A stretch of DNA of 64,000 nucleotides from positions 434,001 through 498,000 of the forward strand of contig NZ_CP121463.1 of NCBI RefSeq assembly GCF_029690065.1, read 5' to 3'. Source of the DNA: Arthrobacter sp. Y-9. GTDB lineage: Bacteria > Actinomycetota > Actinomycetes > Actinomycetales > Micrococcaceae. Of this stretch, positions 1-8,600 are shown one piece after another (position 1 is the stretch's first letter; the number at the start of each line of letters is the position of its first letter). The position numbers and the translations under genes were made by a program. The notes below the pieces were generated by a model, which worked only from the letters and a program-made list of their open reading frames with translations, made no database searches and was not told where the DNA came from.

Positions 1-80
1 AATTGAGCGGCTCCGAGCTGAGCCGCGTGGACGTCCGGATCTCCGGCGTGGTGCTCCGCACCGCGGGAAGGGTCAGGTGA
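1..80 (+). CDS. 3' end of an Asp23/Gls24-like envelope protein (partial)
   Basis: Only the last 25 codons are present, read in frame from base 3 and ending at TGA 78-80. The tail contains SRVDVRISGVVLRTAGRVR. It lies directly upstream of a DUF6286-like gene and an AmaP-like gene. In actinobacteria those genes usually follow one or two Asp23/Gls24 alkaline-shock-type genes, so the assignment rests mainly on context. The fragment is too short for certainty. Confidence 0.4.
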   Translation, partial: LSGSELSRVDVRISGVVLRTAGRVR

Positions 81-86
81 GCGAGC

Positions 87-692
87 GTGTCCACTGAACC
101 GCTGTCCGCCGAAGAGGAACGCCGCTTCCTCGACGAGGTCACCCGCCGGGAGCTCACGCCGTCGCGGTCCGTCGCGGCCCTCCTGGCCGGGATCCTCGTC
201 ATCCTACTGTGCGTCTACCTCATGCTGGAGTCCGTGCTGGCGCTGTTCCGCCTGCCGGGCTGGCTGATCGATCCCGACCTCGCCCTCGACTGGATTGCGA
301 GTCTCCCGGCCGGCGGGCCCGCCCCGGTCCTCGCCCTCGGCGGCGCCGTGCTGGCGATGGTCGGCCTGTTCTTCCTGCTCGTGGCCGTGTTCCCGGGCCG
401 CCGGGCCCGGCACAGCATGCCCCATCCCGCGCTCGCGGTGGTGGTGGACGACGAAGTGGTGGCGTCCGCCCTGGCGCGGCGTGCCCGGCTCGCGGCGAAT
501 GTCTCCTCGGCCCAGGTCATGGTGACGGTGGCCCAGTCCCAGGTGGTCGTGAACGTCCGCCCCACCTCGGGACTGCGGGTGACGCCGGAGGCCGTGGAAC
601 GGGCGGTCACGGACGAACTCGGAAACATGGGCCTGGAACCGCGGCCCGGTGTCACGGTCAACATCGCGAGCACGGGAGTGGTGGGCGCATGA
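87..692 (+). CDS. DUF6286-like membrane protein of the Asp23/AmaP cluster
   Basis: The protein has 201 residues and starts with GTG at 87, seven bases after the preceding stop. It has an acidic N-terminus, a first membrane segment around residues 28-50 and a second around 76-105. A roughly 95-residue soluble tail follows, with alternating valines (QVMVTVAQSQVVVNVRPTSG) as in the small beta domains of the Asp23/AmaP group. The stop overlaps the next start (ATGA), so the two are probably translationally coupled. The likely role is cell-envelope stress or membrane anchoring of Asp23 proteins. The molecular function is not known. Confidence 0.65.
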   Translation: MSTEPLSAEEERRFLDEVTRRELTPSRSVAALLAGILVILLCVYLMLESVLALFRLPGWLIDPDLALDWIASLPAGGPAPVLALGGAVLAMVGLFFLLVAVFPGRRARHSMPHPALAVVVDDEVVASALARRARLAANVSSAQVMVTVAQSQVVVNVRPTSGLRVTPEAVERAVTDELGNMGLEPRPGVTVNIASTGVVGA

Positions 693-1294
693 ACGGCACA
701 CCGAGAAGGATCAACCGTTTCTTCACCGGGCTGGTGGGACTGCTGCTCCTGGCTGCCGGAGTCTTCCTGATGGTGGTCTCCGCCGTCCCCGCGGTGGCAC
801 AGGCGTGGCACTCCGCGGCGAAGGACTGGGTGGTGTGGTTCCATCGCAGTTACGAATCCACGCCGCTGCTCGCCAGCAGCTGGATCTACCTGGTGGCGGT
901 CGCCGTGCTGCTGGTGATCGCACTTCTTGCGGTCCGCTGGATCTCGGTTCAGGGCCAGGGCCGGGTCAGTCTCCTGGTGGACCGTGCCGACGATTCCCCG
1001 ACGCCGGGTGACGTCACCATCAGCGGCAATGTCGCCGAGCAGATGCTCCGCGCCGCGCTCGCGGGCCGCAGCGATCTGCTGGGCCTGTCAGTGGGAACGT
1101 ATCAGTACCGCGGCGTCACGGGTCTCCGTGTCCGGCTCTACCCCCGCAAGGGAGCGTCGCCGCAGAAGCTGGTCCGGGAGGTCGGCGTGCTCCTGCAGGG
1201 GCTGGATGCCGCCATCGGCCAGCACACCCCGGTGCTGCTGCACCTGGGGACGGGGACCCGGGCTCTGTTCACTCGCGAGGAACGGGTGCTCTGA
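689..1294 (+). CDS. AmaP-like alkaline-shock membrane anchor protein
   Basis: The protein has 201 residues. A hydrophobic segment at residues 10-33 and a second at about 68-88 flank a short outside loop. A C-terminal domain of about 110 residues follows, with the strand pattern RVSLLVDR...GDVTISGNVAEQML typical of AmaP. In Staphylococcus, AmaP anchors Asp23 to the membrane. The start overlaps the upstream stop by four bases, so the three genes are one transcriptional unit. Family assignment is from sequence pattern and context. Function in actinobacteria is inferred. Confidence 0.65.
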   Translation: MNGTPRRINRFFTGLVGLLLLAAGVFLMVVSAVPAVAQAWHSAAKDWVVWFHRSYESTPLLASSWIYLVAVAVLLVIALLAVRWISVQGQGRVSLLVDRADDSPTPGDVTISGNVAEQMLRAALAGRSDLLGLSVGTYQYRGVTGLRVRLYPRKGASPQKLVREVGVLLQGLDAAIGQHTPVLLHLGTGTRALFTREERVL

Positions 1295-1401
1295 GTTTTT
1301 CGGCGGGTGCGGTACCTCGGGATGTGGTTCTTTGGCGGCGCGTCAGTGTGTCTCAGGAAGACGTCGCCCCGCCGGTGACCCTGTCAGATGCCGTATCGGC
1401 C

Positions 1402-1430
1402 TTGCTCCCGGGCGGTCCGCCGTCTAGCTT
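1402..1430 (+). promoter_or_regulatory. promoter of the 11-mer repeat protein gene
   Basis: TTGCTC (1402-1407), a 17-base spacer and TAGCTT (1425-1430) form a good vegetative promoter about 70 bases before the start at 1506. Confidence 0.55.
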
Positions 1431-1505
1431 GAAGGTGGAGTCAGCCTGACACCGGGCAAGCAGCCGACCAGCGCTTGCACACCCACCGAGCATGCAGGAG
1501 TCATC

Positions 1506-1862
1506 ATGAGTGAGAACATTCCGGGCGCCGAGGAAGTCAACAACGCGGCGGACAACGCAGGCGAAGCAGTGAAGAACGCGGCCGACACCGCCGCCGAGAA
1601 CGCACCCGAGGGCACCCGCGAATTCGTGGACGGCGCCGTCGAGAACGTCAAGAACTTCACGGAAGATGCTGTGGGGAACGTCAAGGAATTCGCCGGCGAC
1701 GCCACCGAGAACGTCAAGGAGTTCGCGGGCGAGGCCGTCGAAAACGTGAAGGAGTTCGCGGGCGACGCCGCCGAGAACGTCAAGGAATTCGCCGGGGACG
1801 CGGTGGAGAACGCCAAGGGTCTCGGCGCCAAGATCGCCGGCTTCTTCAAGGGCGACAAGTAA
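1506..1862 (+). CDS. LEA-like protein made of 11-residue amphipathic repeats
   Basis: The protein has 118 residues, no signal peptide and no membrane segment. Residues 44-109 are six consecutive 11-residue units with consensus AVENVKEFAGD, and residues 10-40 are a looser version. The Glu/Lys/Ala-rich 11-mer periodicity is that of group 3 LEA proteins and apolipoprotein-like amphipathic helices, which stay disordered until drying or membrane contact. The gene has its own promoter and a strong terminator and sits just behind the AmaP-like operon. A membrane- or stress-protective role is inferred. It is not a CsbD family protein, which is a common neighbour of such operons. Confidence 0.6.
   Translation: MSENIPGAEEVNNAADNAGEAVKNAADTAAENAPEGTREFVDGAVENVKNFTEDAVGNVKEFAGDATENVKEFAGEAVENVKEFAGDAAENVKEFAGDAVENAKGLGAKIAGFFKGDK
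1635..1832 (+). repeat. 33-bp tandem repeats coding the 11-residue units
   Basis: There are six in-frame 33-base units inside the gene at 1506. The central four are nearly identical and the outer ones are diverged. Confidence 0.7.
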
Positions 1863-1892
1863 GAGTCACCGCCTGAAGCAGCACACCACGAA

Positions 1893-1924
1893 GGGCGGGT
1901 GCCGGATTGCTCCGGCGCCCGCCC
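1893..1924. terminator. bidirectional hairpin terminator
   Basis: A 13-bp stem (1893-1905 with 1912-1924, one G-T pair) has a six-base loop. It lies between the repeat-protein gene (+) and the alpha-glucosidase gene (-), whose 3' ends face each other. Confidence 0.7.
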
Positions 1925-1970
1925 CTCGTCATGTGGCCCGTCGTCGTCGTGCGCGGCGGGCGGTCCTCCC

Positions 1971-3707
1971 TCAGCTCGTGCTGGGGACCAGGTACACGGT
2001 GGTGTCCGACGGCACCTTGTCCTCGACCGGGCCGCTGGCGAGTGCCAGGGAGAATCCGGCAGGCAGCGCGACGGGGGAGTCGCCCATGTTGGTCAGCACC
2101 AGCACGCCCTTGTTCAAGAACGCCACGACGCCGTTCGCCGGGTCGTGCAGGGCGGACCAGACGTGGGCTCCCCGGCCGAGTTCATGCCGGCGGCGGAAGG
2201 CCAGTGCCGCGCGGTAGAGCTCGAGTGTGGAGCCGTCGACGCCGTGCTGGACGTCCGCGGCGTGCTGCGCGAAGGACTCGGGCTGGGGGAGCCAGGGCTG
2301 GGCGCCGTCTTGCGGCCCGTTCAGGCTGAAGCCGTATCCGGGGGCGTCCGCGGTCCACGGGAGGGGGACGCGGCAGCCGTCACGGCCTCGCTCCTCACCG
2401 TGGGTGCGGAAGAAGGACGGGTCCTGACGCGCCTCGGCCGGGAGGGTGGTGTGCTCCGGCAGACCCAGCTCCTCACCCTGGTAGAGGTACGCGGAACCCG
2501 GCAGGGCCAGTTCCACGAGGGTGGCGGCGCGGGCGCGCGCGAGGCCGAGAGCGGCGTCGGGCTGCTCGTCCTCGGCCGCGATGCCCTTGGGGAACGTGGT
2601 GGGATCGCTCAGGCCGAAACGGCTGGGGTGCCGCACGGTGTCGTGGTTGCTCAGCACCCAGGTGACAGGCGCCCCGACGGCGGCCACGGCCTCGATCGAG
2701 GCGTCGATCGAGGTGGCCAGGCGCTCGGCGTCCCAGCCGGCCAGGAGGAAGTCGAAGTTGAAGGCCTGCTGCATCTCATCGGGCCGGACATAACGGGCCA
2801 GCCGTTCGGCGGGCTCCACCCAGGCCTCGGCCACGAGCATCCGGTCGCCCGGGTATTCGGCGAGGAGGCGGTGCCAGTCGCGGTAGATCTCGTGCACGCC
2901 GTCCTGGTCGAAGAAGGGCGCCTTGGAGAGGTCCTGGCCACTGCCGGTGCCCTTCTCCTGGGTGGCTTCGCCTTCGGTGATCGAGCCTTCCACCATGGCG
3001 GCGGCGCCTTCCCAGTCCGGGAGCCCCTTGGCCTTGATCATGCCGTGGGCCACGTCCACCCGGAAGCCGTCCACGCCCTTGTCCAGCCAGAATCGGAGGA
3101 CTGAACGCATCTCTTCGCGGACCTCTTCGTTATCCCAATTGAGATCAGGCTGCTTGGTGTCGAAGAGGTGGAGGTACCACTCGCCGGGGGTTCCGTCCGC
3201 GTTCGTGGTCCGGGTCCAGGCCGGTCCGCCGAAAATGGAATTCCAGTTGTTGGGCTCGATCTCACCGTTCTCGCCCTTGCCGGGACGGAACATGTAGCGG
3301 GCGCGCTCCGGGGAGCCGGGGCCTGCGGCGAGGGCCTCCTGGAACCAGACGTGCTCGTCCGAGGTGTGGTTGGGCACGAGGTCCACGATCACCTTCAGGC
3401 CCAGCTCATGGGCCTTGTCGAGCATGGCGTCGAAGTCCTCGTTGCTGCCGAAGAGCGGGTCGACCACACGGTAGTCGGCCACGTCGTAGCCCGCGTCCGC
3501 CTGCGGCGACTTGTAGAAGGGGCTCAGCCAGACGGCGTCGACCCCCAGCTCGGCCAGGTAAGGGAGCTGCTGTGAGACCCCCGGGATGTCTCCCATGCCA
3601 TCGCCATTCCCATCGGCGAACGAGCGCGGATAGACCTGGTATACCACTGCGTCGGACCACCAGGTGCCGTGGCGTGCCTCGTGGGATTCGGGTGCGGTCT
3701 GCGGCAC
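1971..3707 (-). CDS. aglA: GH13 alpha-glucosidase (oligo-1,6/alpha-1,4-glucosidase)
   Basis: The protein has 578 residues, a full-length GH13 enzyme without signal peptide, so it is cytoplasmic. Visible motifs are DLVPNHTS (about 109-116), GFRVDVAHG with nucleophile Asp218, LVAEAW with acid/base Glu294, and SNHDTVRH with Asp356. It would release glucose from alpha-glucosides such as maltose, isomaltose or trehalose-like sugars brought in by the divergent ABC transporter. The shared control region carries a LacI-type operator, so hydrolase and importer are probably co-induced. The exact linkage specificity cannot be read from the sequence. The symbol is by analogy with aglA loci. Confidence 0.88.
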   Translation of the reverse strand: MPQTAPESHEARHGTWWSDAVVYQVYPRSFADGNGDGMGDIPGVSQQLPYLAELGVDAVWLSPFYKSPQADAGYDVADYRVVDPLFGSNEDFDAMLDKAHELGLKVIVDLVPNHTSDEHVWFQEALAAGPGSPERARYMFRPGKGENGEIEPNNWNSIFGGPAWTRTTNADGTPGEWYLHLFDTKQPDLNWDNEEVREEMRSVLRFWLDKGVDGFRVDVAHGMIKAKGLPDWEGAAAMVEGSITEGEATQEKGTGSGQDLSKAPFFDQDGVHEIYRDWHRLLAEYPGDRMLVAEAWVEPAERLARYVRPDEMQQAFNFDFLLAGWDAERLATSIDASIEAVAAVGAPVTWVLSNHDTVRHPSRFGLSDPTTFPKGIAAEDEQPDAALGLARARAATLVELALPGSAYLYQGEELGLPEHTTLPAEARQDPSFFRTHGEERGRDGCRVPLPWTADAPGYGFSLNGPQDGAQPWLPQPESFAQHAADVQHGVDGSTLELYRAALAFRRRHELGRGAHVWSALHDPANGVVAFLNKGVLVLTNMGDSPVALPAGFSLALASGPVEDKVPSDTTVYLVPSTS

Positions 3708-3730
3708 GGGAGAACCTTCCTAACGATTCT

Positions 3731-3770
3731 ATGTAAACGCTTGCATCGGACGATGGAAGCTTACTAATGT
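3731..3770 (+). promoter_or_regulatory. LacI-type operator and promoter of the alpha-glucoside operon
   Basis: ATGTAAACGCTTGCAT (3731-3746) is an imperfect 8+8 palindrome with the central CG of LacI-family operators. Its right half contains a -35-like TTGCAT (3741-3746). Eighteen bases later comes TAATGT (3765-3770), followed by GATCT. The same -35, -10 and trailing GATCT recur at 18126-18159 beside another LacI gene. Repressor binding here could block both the glucosidase and importer promoters. Confidence 0.6.
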
Positions 3771-3831
3771 GATCTACGCAACATCAACCCGACTGGGAAG
3801 ACGTGCTTCGCTCACTGAGGAGTCATCTGCA

Positions 3832-5121
3832 ATGAAACCACGTAAATTCCTTGTGCCGGCCGCAGCGGTCGCTGTTCTGGCTGTAACCCTCACCGCCTGT
3901 GGCGGCGGGAGTGGGTCTGGCAACGGAGGAGGCGGCAGCGACGCCGCATCACAGGGCCTCGACGGACGCGGCCCCATCACCTTCGTGACCGGCAAGGACA
4001 ACTCGAACGTCTGGCGTCCCACGATCGACCGCTGGAACTCCGCGCACCCGGACCAGAAGGTCACGCTCAAGGAACAGACCGACAACGCTGACCAGCAGCA
4101 CGACGACCTGGTCCAGCACTTCCAGGCCAACGACGCCAATTACGACGTCGTGACCGTGGACGTCGTCTGGTCCGCGGAATTCGCTGCCAAGGGCTGGCTC
4201 CAGCCGCTCAAGGACAAGATGGCGGTGGACACCGCCAAGCTGCTGCCCGCCACGGTCAAGGCAGCCACCTACAACGGCACCCTCTACGCCGTGCCGAACT
4301 CCTCGGACGGCGGCCTCCTGTACTACCGCAAGGACCTGGTCCCCACGCCTCCGAAGACGTGGGACGAGATGATGTCCATGTGCTCGATCGCGAAGCAGCA
4401 CAACATGAGCTGCTACGCCGGTCAGTACCAGAAGTACGAAGGCCTGACGGTGAACGCGGCCGAGGCCATCAACACCTTCGGCGGCAAGATCGTCGATGAC
4501 CAGGGCAAGGCCACCGTGAACTCGCCGGAGGCCAAGGCCGGTCTCTCCAAGCTCGTGGACGCCTACAAGAGCGGCAACATCCCGAAGGAAGGCATCACCT
4601 ACCAGGAGGAACAGGGCCGCCAGGCGTTCGAGGACGGCAAGCTCCTCTTCCTGCGCAACTGGCCGTACGTCTACAACCTCGCCAAGAGCGATGGCGCCTC
4701 CAAGGTGAAGGACACCTTCGGCGTCGCACCGCTCCCGGGCAAGGACGGCCCCGGCGCCTCCTCGCTGGGCGGCCACAGCGCGGCCATCAGCGTGTACTCC
4801 AAGAACAAGGCCACCGCGCATGACTTCGCGACCTTCCTGATCCAGGACGAGCAGCAGAAGTTCTTCGCCACCCAGGGTTCCCTGGCCCCGGTGAGCTCCG
4901 AGCTGTACAAGGACCCGGCCATCGTGGCCAAGCTCCCGTACATGCCGACGCTGCTGACCTCGATCCAGAACGCGGTCCCGCGTCCGGTGACCCCCTTCTA
5001 CCCGGCAGTCACCAAGGCGGTTCAGGACAACTCCTACGCCGCCCTGAAGGGTGAGAAGACCGTCGACCAGGCACTGAGCGACATGCAAGCCGCCATCGAC
5101 GCGGCCAGCGCGTCCAAGTAG
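3832..5121 (+). CDS. ABC sugar-binding lipoprotein (alpha-glucoside type)
   Basis: The protein has 429 residues. ATG 3832 is preceded by TGAGGA and begins a lipoprotein signal with lipobox LTAC and lipidated Cys23. A Gly/Ser linker and a family-1 extracellular solute-binding domain follow. The frame stays open upstream to 3769, but those codons lack a ribosome site and would spoil the signal peptide. Divergence from a GH13 glucosidase and a downstream LacI gene point to maltose, trehalose or another alpha-glucoside as ligand. No ATPase is encoded nearby, so the importer probably shares an MsiK-type ATPase from elsewhere. Confidence 0.85.
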   Translation: MKPRKFLVPAAAVAVLAVTLTACGGGSGSGNGGGGSDAASQGLDGRGPITFVTGKDNSNVWRPTIDRWNSAHPDQKVTLKEQTDNADQQHDDLVQHFQANDANYDVVTVDVVWSAEFAAKGWLQPLKDKMAVDTAKLLPATVKAATYNGTLYAVPNSSDGGLLYYRKDLVPTPPKTWDEMMSMCSIAKQHNMSCYAGQYQKYEGLTVNAAEAINTFGGKIVDDQGKATVNSPEAKAGLSKLVDAYKSGNIPKEGITYQEEQGRQAFEDGKLLFLRNWPYVYNLAKSDGASKVKDTFGVAPLPGKDGPGASSLGGHSAAISVYSKNKATAHDFATFLIQDEQQKFFATQGSLAPVSSELYKDPAIVAKLPYMPTLLTSIQNAVPRPVTPFYPAVTKAVQDNSYAALKGEKTVDQALSDMQAAIDAASASK

Positions 5122-5128
5122 CCGACCA

Positions 5129-5160
5129 GGTGGGGGCCCGTCCACGGGCGGGCCCCCACC
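5129..5160 (+). terminator. intra-operon hairpin between binding protein and permease
   Basis: A 12-bp perfect stem (5129-5140/5149-5160) with an eight-base loop lies between the binding-protein stop and the first permease and has no T-run. In such operons this kind of hairpin attenuates read-through or protects the upstream mRNA, giving excess binding protein. Confidence 0.6.
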
Positions 5161-5212
5161 ATCGCCCCGTGCGCGGGGCCATCGACCAGGGGAACACCAC
5201 AGAGGAGTCACC

Positions 5213-6241
5213 ATGTCCACAGATGCCCCCTCGCAGACGCGGGGCACCACCACCGGCGGCGGCGCGGGGAAAGGGTCCAAAGGCGGACCCGGCCTGGCCG
5301 GCGCGGAAAGCGCCGACCGGCGCGAAGTGACGCAGGGCCGCTGGGCCTACACGCTGCTCACGCCCACCTTGATCCTGCTGGCCGTGGTGATCGTCTACCC
5401 GATCATCAACGCCATCATCATGTCCTTCCAGAAGGACGCCGGCCTCGATCCGGCCACCGGCTTCTTCGTCCAGGGCGGCTTCGCCGGGGCCGACAACTAC
5501 GTCCACTGGCTCCTGCAGCAGTGCAACGGCCAGGCCTGCCCTCCCGGCACCCTCGGTTCCCAGTTCTGGAACGCGATGGGCACCACCTTCTTCTTCACCA
5601 TCATCACGGTGATCCTGGAGACCATCCTCGGTTTCTGGATGGCCGTCATCATGGCGCGCGCCTTCAAGGGCCGCAGCCTCATCCGCGCCGCCGTCCTCGT
5701 CCCGTGGGCCATCCCCACCGCCGTCACGGCCAAGCTGTTCTTCTTCATGTTCGCCTTCGACGGCATCATCAATCAGCTCTTCGGCACGCAGATCCTCTGG
5801 ACCGGTTCAGAAGGGCCCGCCCGCTGGGCCATCATCATCTCCGACGTCTGGAAGACCACCCCGTTCATGGCGCTGCTGATCCTGGCCGGTCTCCAGCTCA
5901 TCCCGGATGAGGTCTACGAGGCCGCGAAGGTGGACGGCGCCAGCGCCTGGCAGCGTTTCACCCAGATCACTCTTCCCCTGGTCCGGCCGGCCCTGATGGT
6001 CGCCATCCTGTTCCGCACCCTCGACGTGCTGCGCATGTACGACCTGCCCGCCATCATGACGGGCGGCGCCAACAACACCACCACGCTCTCCATCCTGGTG
6101 GTGCAGCAGGTCCGGCAGGGCCTCAACGGGGCGTCCGCGCTGTCCACCATCACCTTCCTGGTGATCTTCCTGGTGGCATTCATCTTTGTCCGCTTCCTCG
6201 GCGCCAACGCCGTGGAGTCCGCCGCACCGAAGAAGAAGTGA
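5213..6241 (+). CDS. ABC sugar permease, MalF type
   Basis: The protein has 342 residues. A Gly/Ser-rich cytoplasmic N-terminus of about 40 residues precedes six or more membrane helices. The EAA loop reads YEAAKVDGASAWQRFTQITL, the contact site for the ATPase. The start at ATG 5213 follows GAGGAG. The stop lies one base before the next start, so translation of the two permeases is coupled. It forms the membrane pore with the following protein and imports the sugar delivered by the lipoprotein at 3832. Confidence 0.87.
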   Translation: MSTDAPSQTRGTTTGGGAGKGSKGGPGLAGAESADRREVTQGRWAYTLLTPTLILLAVVIVYPIINAIIMSFQKDAGLDPATGFFVQGGFAGADNYVHWLLQQCNGQACPPGTLGSQFWNAMGTTFFFTIITVILETILGFWMAVIMARAFKGRSLIRAAVLVPWAIPTAVTAKLFFFMFAFDGIINQLFGTQILWTGSEGPARWAIIISDVWKTTPFMALLILAGLQLIPDEVYEAAKVDGASAWQRFTQITLPLVRPALMVAILFRTLDVLRMYDLPAIMTGGANNTTTLSILVVQQVRQGLNGASALSTITFLVIFLVAFIFVRFLGANAVESAAPKKK

Positions 6242-6242
6242 C

Positions 6243-7115
6243 ATGAGCAACGCAGTCAGCACCGCCTCCGCAACCACGCGCCGTCGTGCCTTCAGCTGGG
6301 CGCCCGCGCGCACGTACCTCCAGGCCGCCGTCATCCTCGTCTGGTGTCTCGCGCCCTTCTACTGGATGATCGTCACGGCCTTCCGCGATGTGGGCTTCAC
6401 CTTCGATCCCACGCCGTTCTTCACCCACGTCACCTTCGACAACTTCCGGACCGTGTTCGACGAGAGCCTGGGCAATCACTTCGCCCAGAACCTCCTGAAC
6501 AGCCTGATCGTCGCGGGCATCACCACCGTGATCTCCCTGGTGGTCGGCGTGTTCGCGGCCTACGCCCTGGCCCGCCTGAAGTTCCGTTTCAAGGAACTGG
6601 TCCTCGGGTTCATCCTGGGTGCGTCGATGTTCCCGGCCGTCGCCCTGATCACCCCGCTGTTCCAGTTCTTCACCGGGATCGGCTGGATGGGCACCTACCA
6701 GGCGCTGATCATCCCGAGCATCTCCTTCTCCCTGCCGCTCGCGGTCTACACCCTCACGTCCTTCTTCCGTGAGATGCCGTGGGAGCTGGAGGAGGCGGCC
6801 CGGATCGACGGCTGCACGCAGGGCCAGGCCTTCCGGAAGGTCATCCTTCCGCTGGCGGCGCCCGCGACGTTCACCACCGCGATCCTGACCTTCATCGGCG
6901 CGTGGAACGAGTTCCTGATCGCCAGCCAGCTCTCGGTGGATTCCACCAAGACCGTCACCGTGGCCATCGCCTCCTTCGCCGGCGCCCAGCCGCACCAGGA
7001 GCCGTACACGGCCGTCATGGCCGCCGGCACGGTGGTCACCATCCCGCTGGTCATCCTGGTGCTCGTGTTCCAGCGCAAGATCGTCGCCGGTCTGACCGCG
7101 GGCGCGGTCAAGTGA
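6243..7115 (+). CDS. ABC sugar permease, MalG type
   Basis: The protein has 290 residues with six membrane helices. The EAA loop contains LEEAARIDGCTQGQAFRKV. TGA (6239-6241) of the upstream permease and ATG 6243 are separated by a single C. The frame is open back to 6186, but that region lies inside the upstream gene and the family N-terminus fits ATG 6243. It pairs with the MalF-type subunit. The energising ATPase is missing from the cluster. Confidence 0.87.
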   Translation: MSNAVSTASATTRRRAFSWAPARTYLQAAVILVWCLAPFYWMIVTAFRDVGFTFDPTPFFTHVTFDNFRTVFDESLGNHFAQNLLNSLIVAGITTVISLVVGVFAAYALARLKFRFKELVLGFILGASMFPAVALITPLFQFFTGIGWMGTYQALIIPSISFSLPLAVYTLTSFFREMPWELEEAARIDGCTQGQAFRKVILPLAAPATFTTAILTFIGAWNEFLIASQLSVDSTKTVTVAIASFAGAQPHQEPYTAVMAAGTVVTIPLVILVLVFQRKIVAGLTAGAVK

Positions 7116-7444
7116 GCAAGCAGCAGTCCTCCGCGGACGACGACGGCCGGCGGGCCGCCGTCGCCCGCGGACGGACCGTGGGCGGCTGGGAAGGACCGGC
7201 GCAGGAGGAGCCGGAACGGAAGCCCAGCCGTCGCCTCCTCCGCAGCGCCGAGGATCTGGACATCGTCCTGGGGATGCTGGGGTTCTGGACCCTGGTCCTC
7301 TTCGGCACCACGGTCTGGATGGAGCTCACGGGACAGCCGGCCCTCGGCTGGGCCCTGGGGCTGCTCGCGGCCGTGCTCGCCGTCTGGGGGCTCATCAGGC
7401 TCCGGAGGCGGCTGCCGTCCCGAGCCATGGGCCGTCGCAACTGA
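7112..7444 (+). CDS. small two-helix membrane protein coupled to the sugar permeases
   Basis: The protein has 110 residues. It starts at a GTG that overlaps the permease stop by four bases (GTGA), so it depends on translation of the importer genes. A hydrophilic, charged first half (about residues 1-48) is followed by two hydrophobic helices at about 50-73 and 78-97 and a basic tail. I do not recognise a family. Its place as last gene of the importer operon suggests an accessory role, which is inference only. Confidence 0.6.
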   Translation: MSKQQSSADDDGRRAAVARGRTVGGWEGPAQEEPERKPSRRLLRSAEDLDIVLGMLGFWTLVLFGTTVWMELTGQPALGWALGLLAAVLAVWGLIRLRRRLPSRAMGRRN

Positions 7445-7526
7445 GCGTCGGGCGTCATCGACTGTGACGTGACATGGCACGCGTGGTTCAATTCATGATT
7501 CGGGGAACCTGAGGAGTGTGACTTGC

Positions 7527-8570
7527 ATGGCTGCGCGTGCCGCCCGTGGCGGGCATCATGGCGTGAGCATCGAGGATGTGGCCGCGGCGGCCGGCGTCTC
7601 GACGGCGACCGTCTCCCGGGCAGTCCGAGGCCTCCCGCGCGTGTCCGAACAGACCCGTCAGCGCATCCTGGACGTCGCCTCCGAGCTCGGATACGTCGCT
7701 TCGTCCGCGGCCTCCGGCCTGGCGACCGGCCGCACCCGCACCATCGGCGTCCTGGCGCCGTACGTGGACCGCTGGTTCTTCTACAAGGCGCTGGAAGGCG
7801 TGGAGCGCGAACTCCACGAGCAGGGCTACAATCTGTCCCTGTTCAGCCTCGACAGCCGCTCCGGGGAACGGCAGCGGACCTTCAGCAAGACGATGGTCGC
7901 CAAGCACATCGACGCCCTCCTGGTGCTCTGCATGGCGCTGTCCATGGACGAGATCCAGGAACTCCGCCGGCTCGACATCCCGCTGGTCGCGGTGGGCGGG
8001 CCGGTGGAGGGCTGCTCCAGCATCGGCATCAACGACGTGGAAGCGGCGGCCCTCGCCACCCGCCATCTGCTGGACCTCGGGCACCGCGACATCGGGGTCC
8101 TGCACGGCCAGGACGATGACGAGGACCTCAATTTCCAGGTCCCCGAGCTCCGCGTGAACGGCTTCCACGAAGAGCTCGCCCGTGCCGGGGTCGAGGACCA
8201 CCCGGAATGGGAGGTGCGGGGGAACTTCACCCTCGCGAGCGGCGCCGAGGCGTTCGACGAGCTCTGGAACCGGCCCGGCCCCAAGCCGACGGCGCTCATG
8301 TGCGCCTCCGATGAGATGGCCATGGGTGTGATCCTGCAGGCGCAGCGCCGGGGGCTGCGGGTGCCGGAGGACCTCTCGGTGATCGGGATCGACGACCACG
8401 AGTTCTCCCCGGTCATGGGGCTGAGCACGGTGGCCCAGGACCCGGTGGCGCAGGCCCGGCTCGGGACGCGGATGCTGCTCGACGAGCTGGCCGGCAAGGC
8501 GGGGTCCGTCCACGATGTGCACGCGGACTTCGAACTGAAGAGCCGGACGTCGACGGCGCCGCTGACTTAG
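7527..8570 (+). CDS. LacI-family transcriptional regulator of the alpha-glucoside locus
   Basis: The protein has 347 residues. The N-terminal helix-turn-helix reads VSIEDVAAAAGVSTATVSRA (about residues 13-32) and is followed by a periplasmic-binding-like sugar domain with GTRMLLDEL near the end. ATG 7527 lies ten bases after GAGGAG. A GTG at 7518 is possible but too close to that ribosome site. It is codirectional with the importer and likely binds the palindrome at 3731-3746, repressing glucosidase and importer genes until an alpha-glucoside or derivative is present. Confidence 0.83.
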   Translation: MAARAARGGHHGVSIEDVAAAAGVSTATVSRAVRGLPRVSEQTRQRILDVASELGYVASSAASGLATGRTRTIGVLAPYVDRWFFYKALEGVERELHEQGYNLSLFSLDSRSGERQRTFSKTMVAKHIDALLVLCMALSMDEIQELRRLDIPLVAVGGPVEGCSSIGINDVEAAALATRHLLDLGHRDIGVLHGQDDDEDLNFQVPELRVNGFHEELARAGVEDHPEWEVRGNFTLASGAEAFDELWNRPGPKPTALMCASDEMAMGVILQAQRRGLRVPEDLSVIGIDDHEFSPVMGLSTVAQDPVAQARLGTRMLLDELAGKAGSVHDVHADFELKSRTSTAPLT

Positions 8571-8600
8571 CTCTCTTACTCGGCGCGGGTCCGGCACGGG

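Noticed and set aside
1899-3104. 401-residue open frame antisense to the alpha-glucosidase
   Set aside because: The GH13 frame carries all catalytic motifs, so the antisense frame is a shadow.
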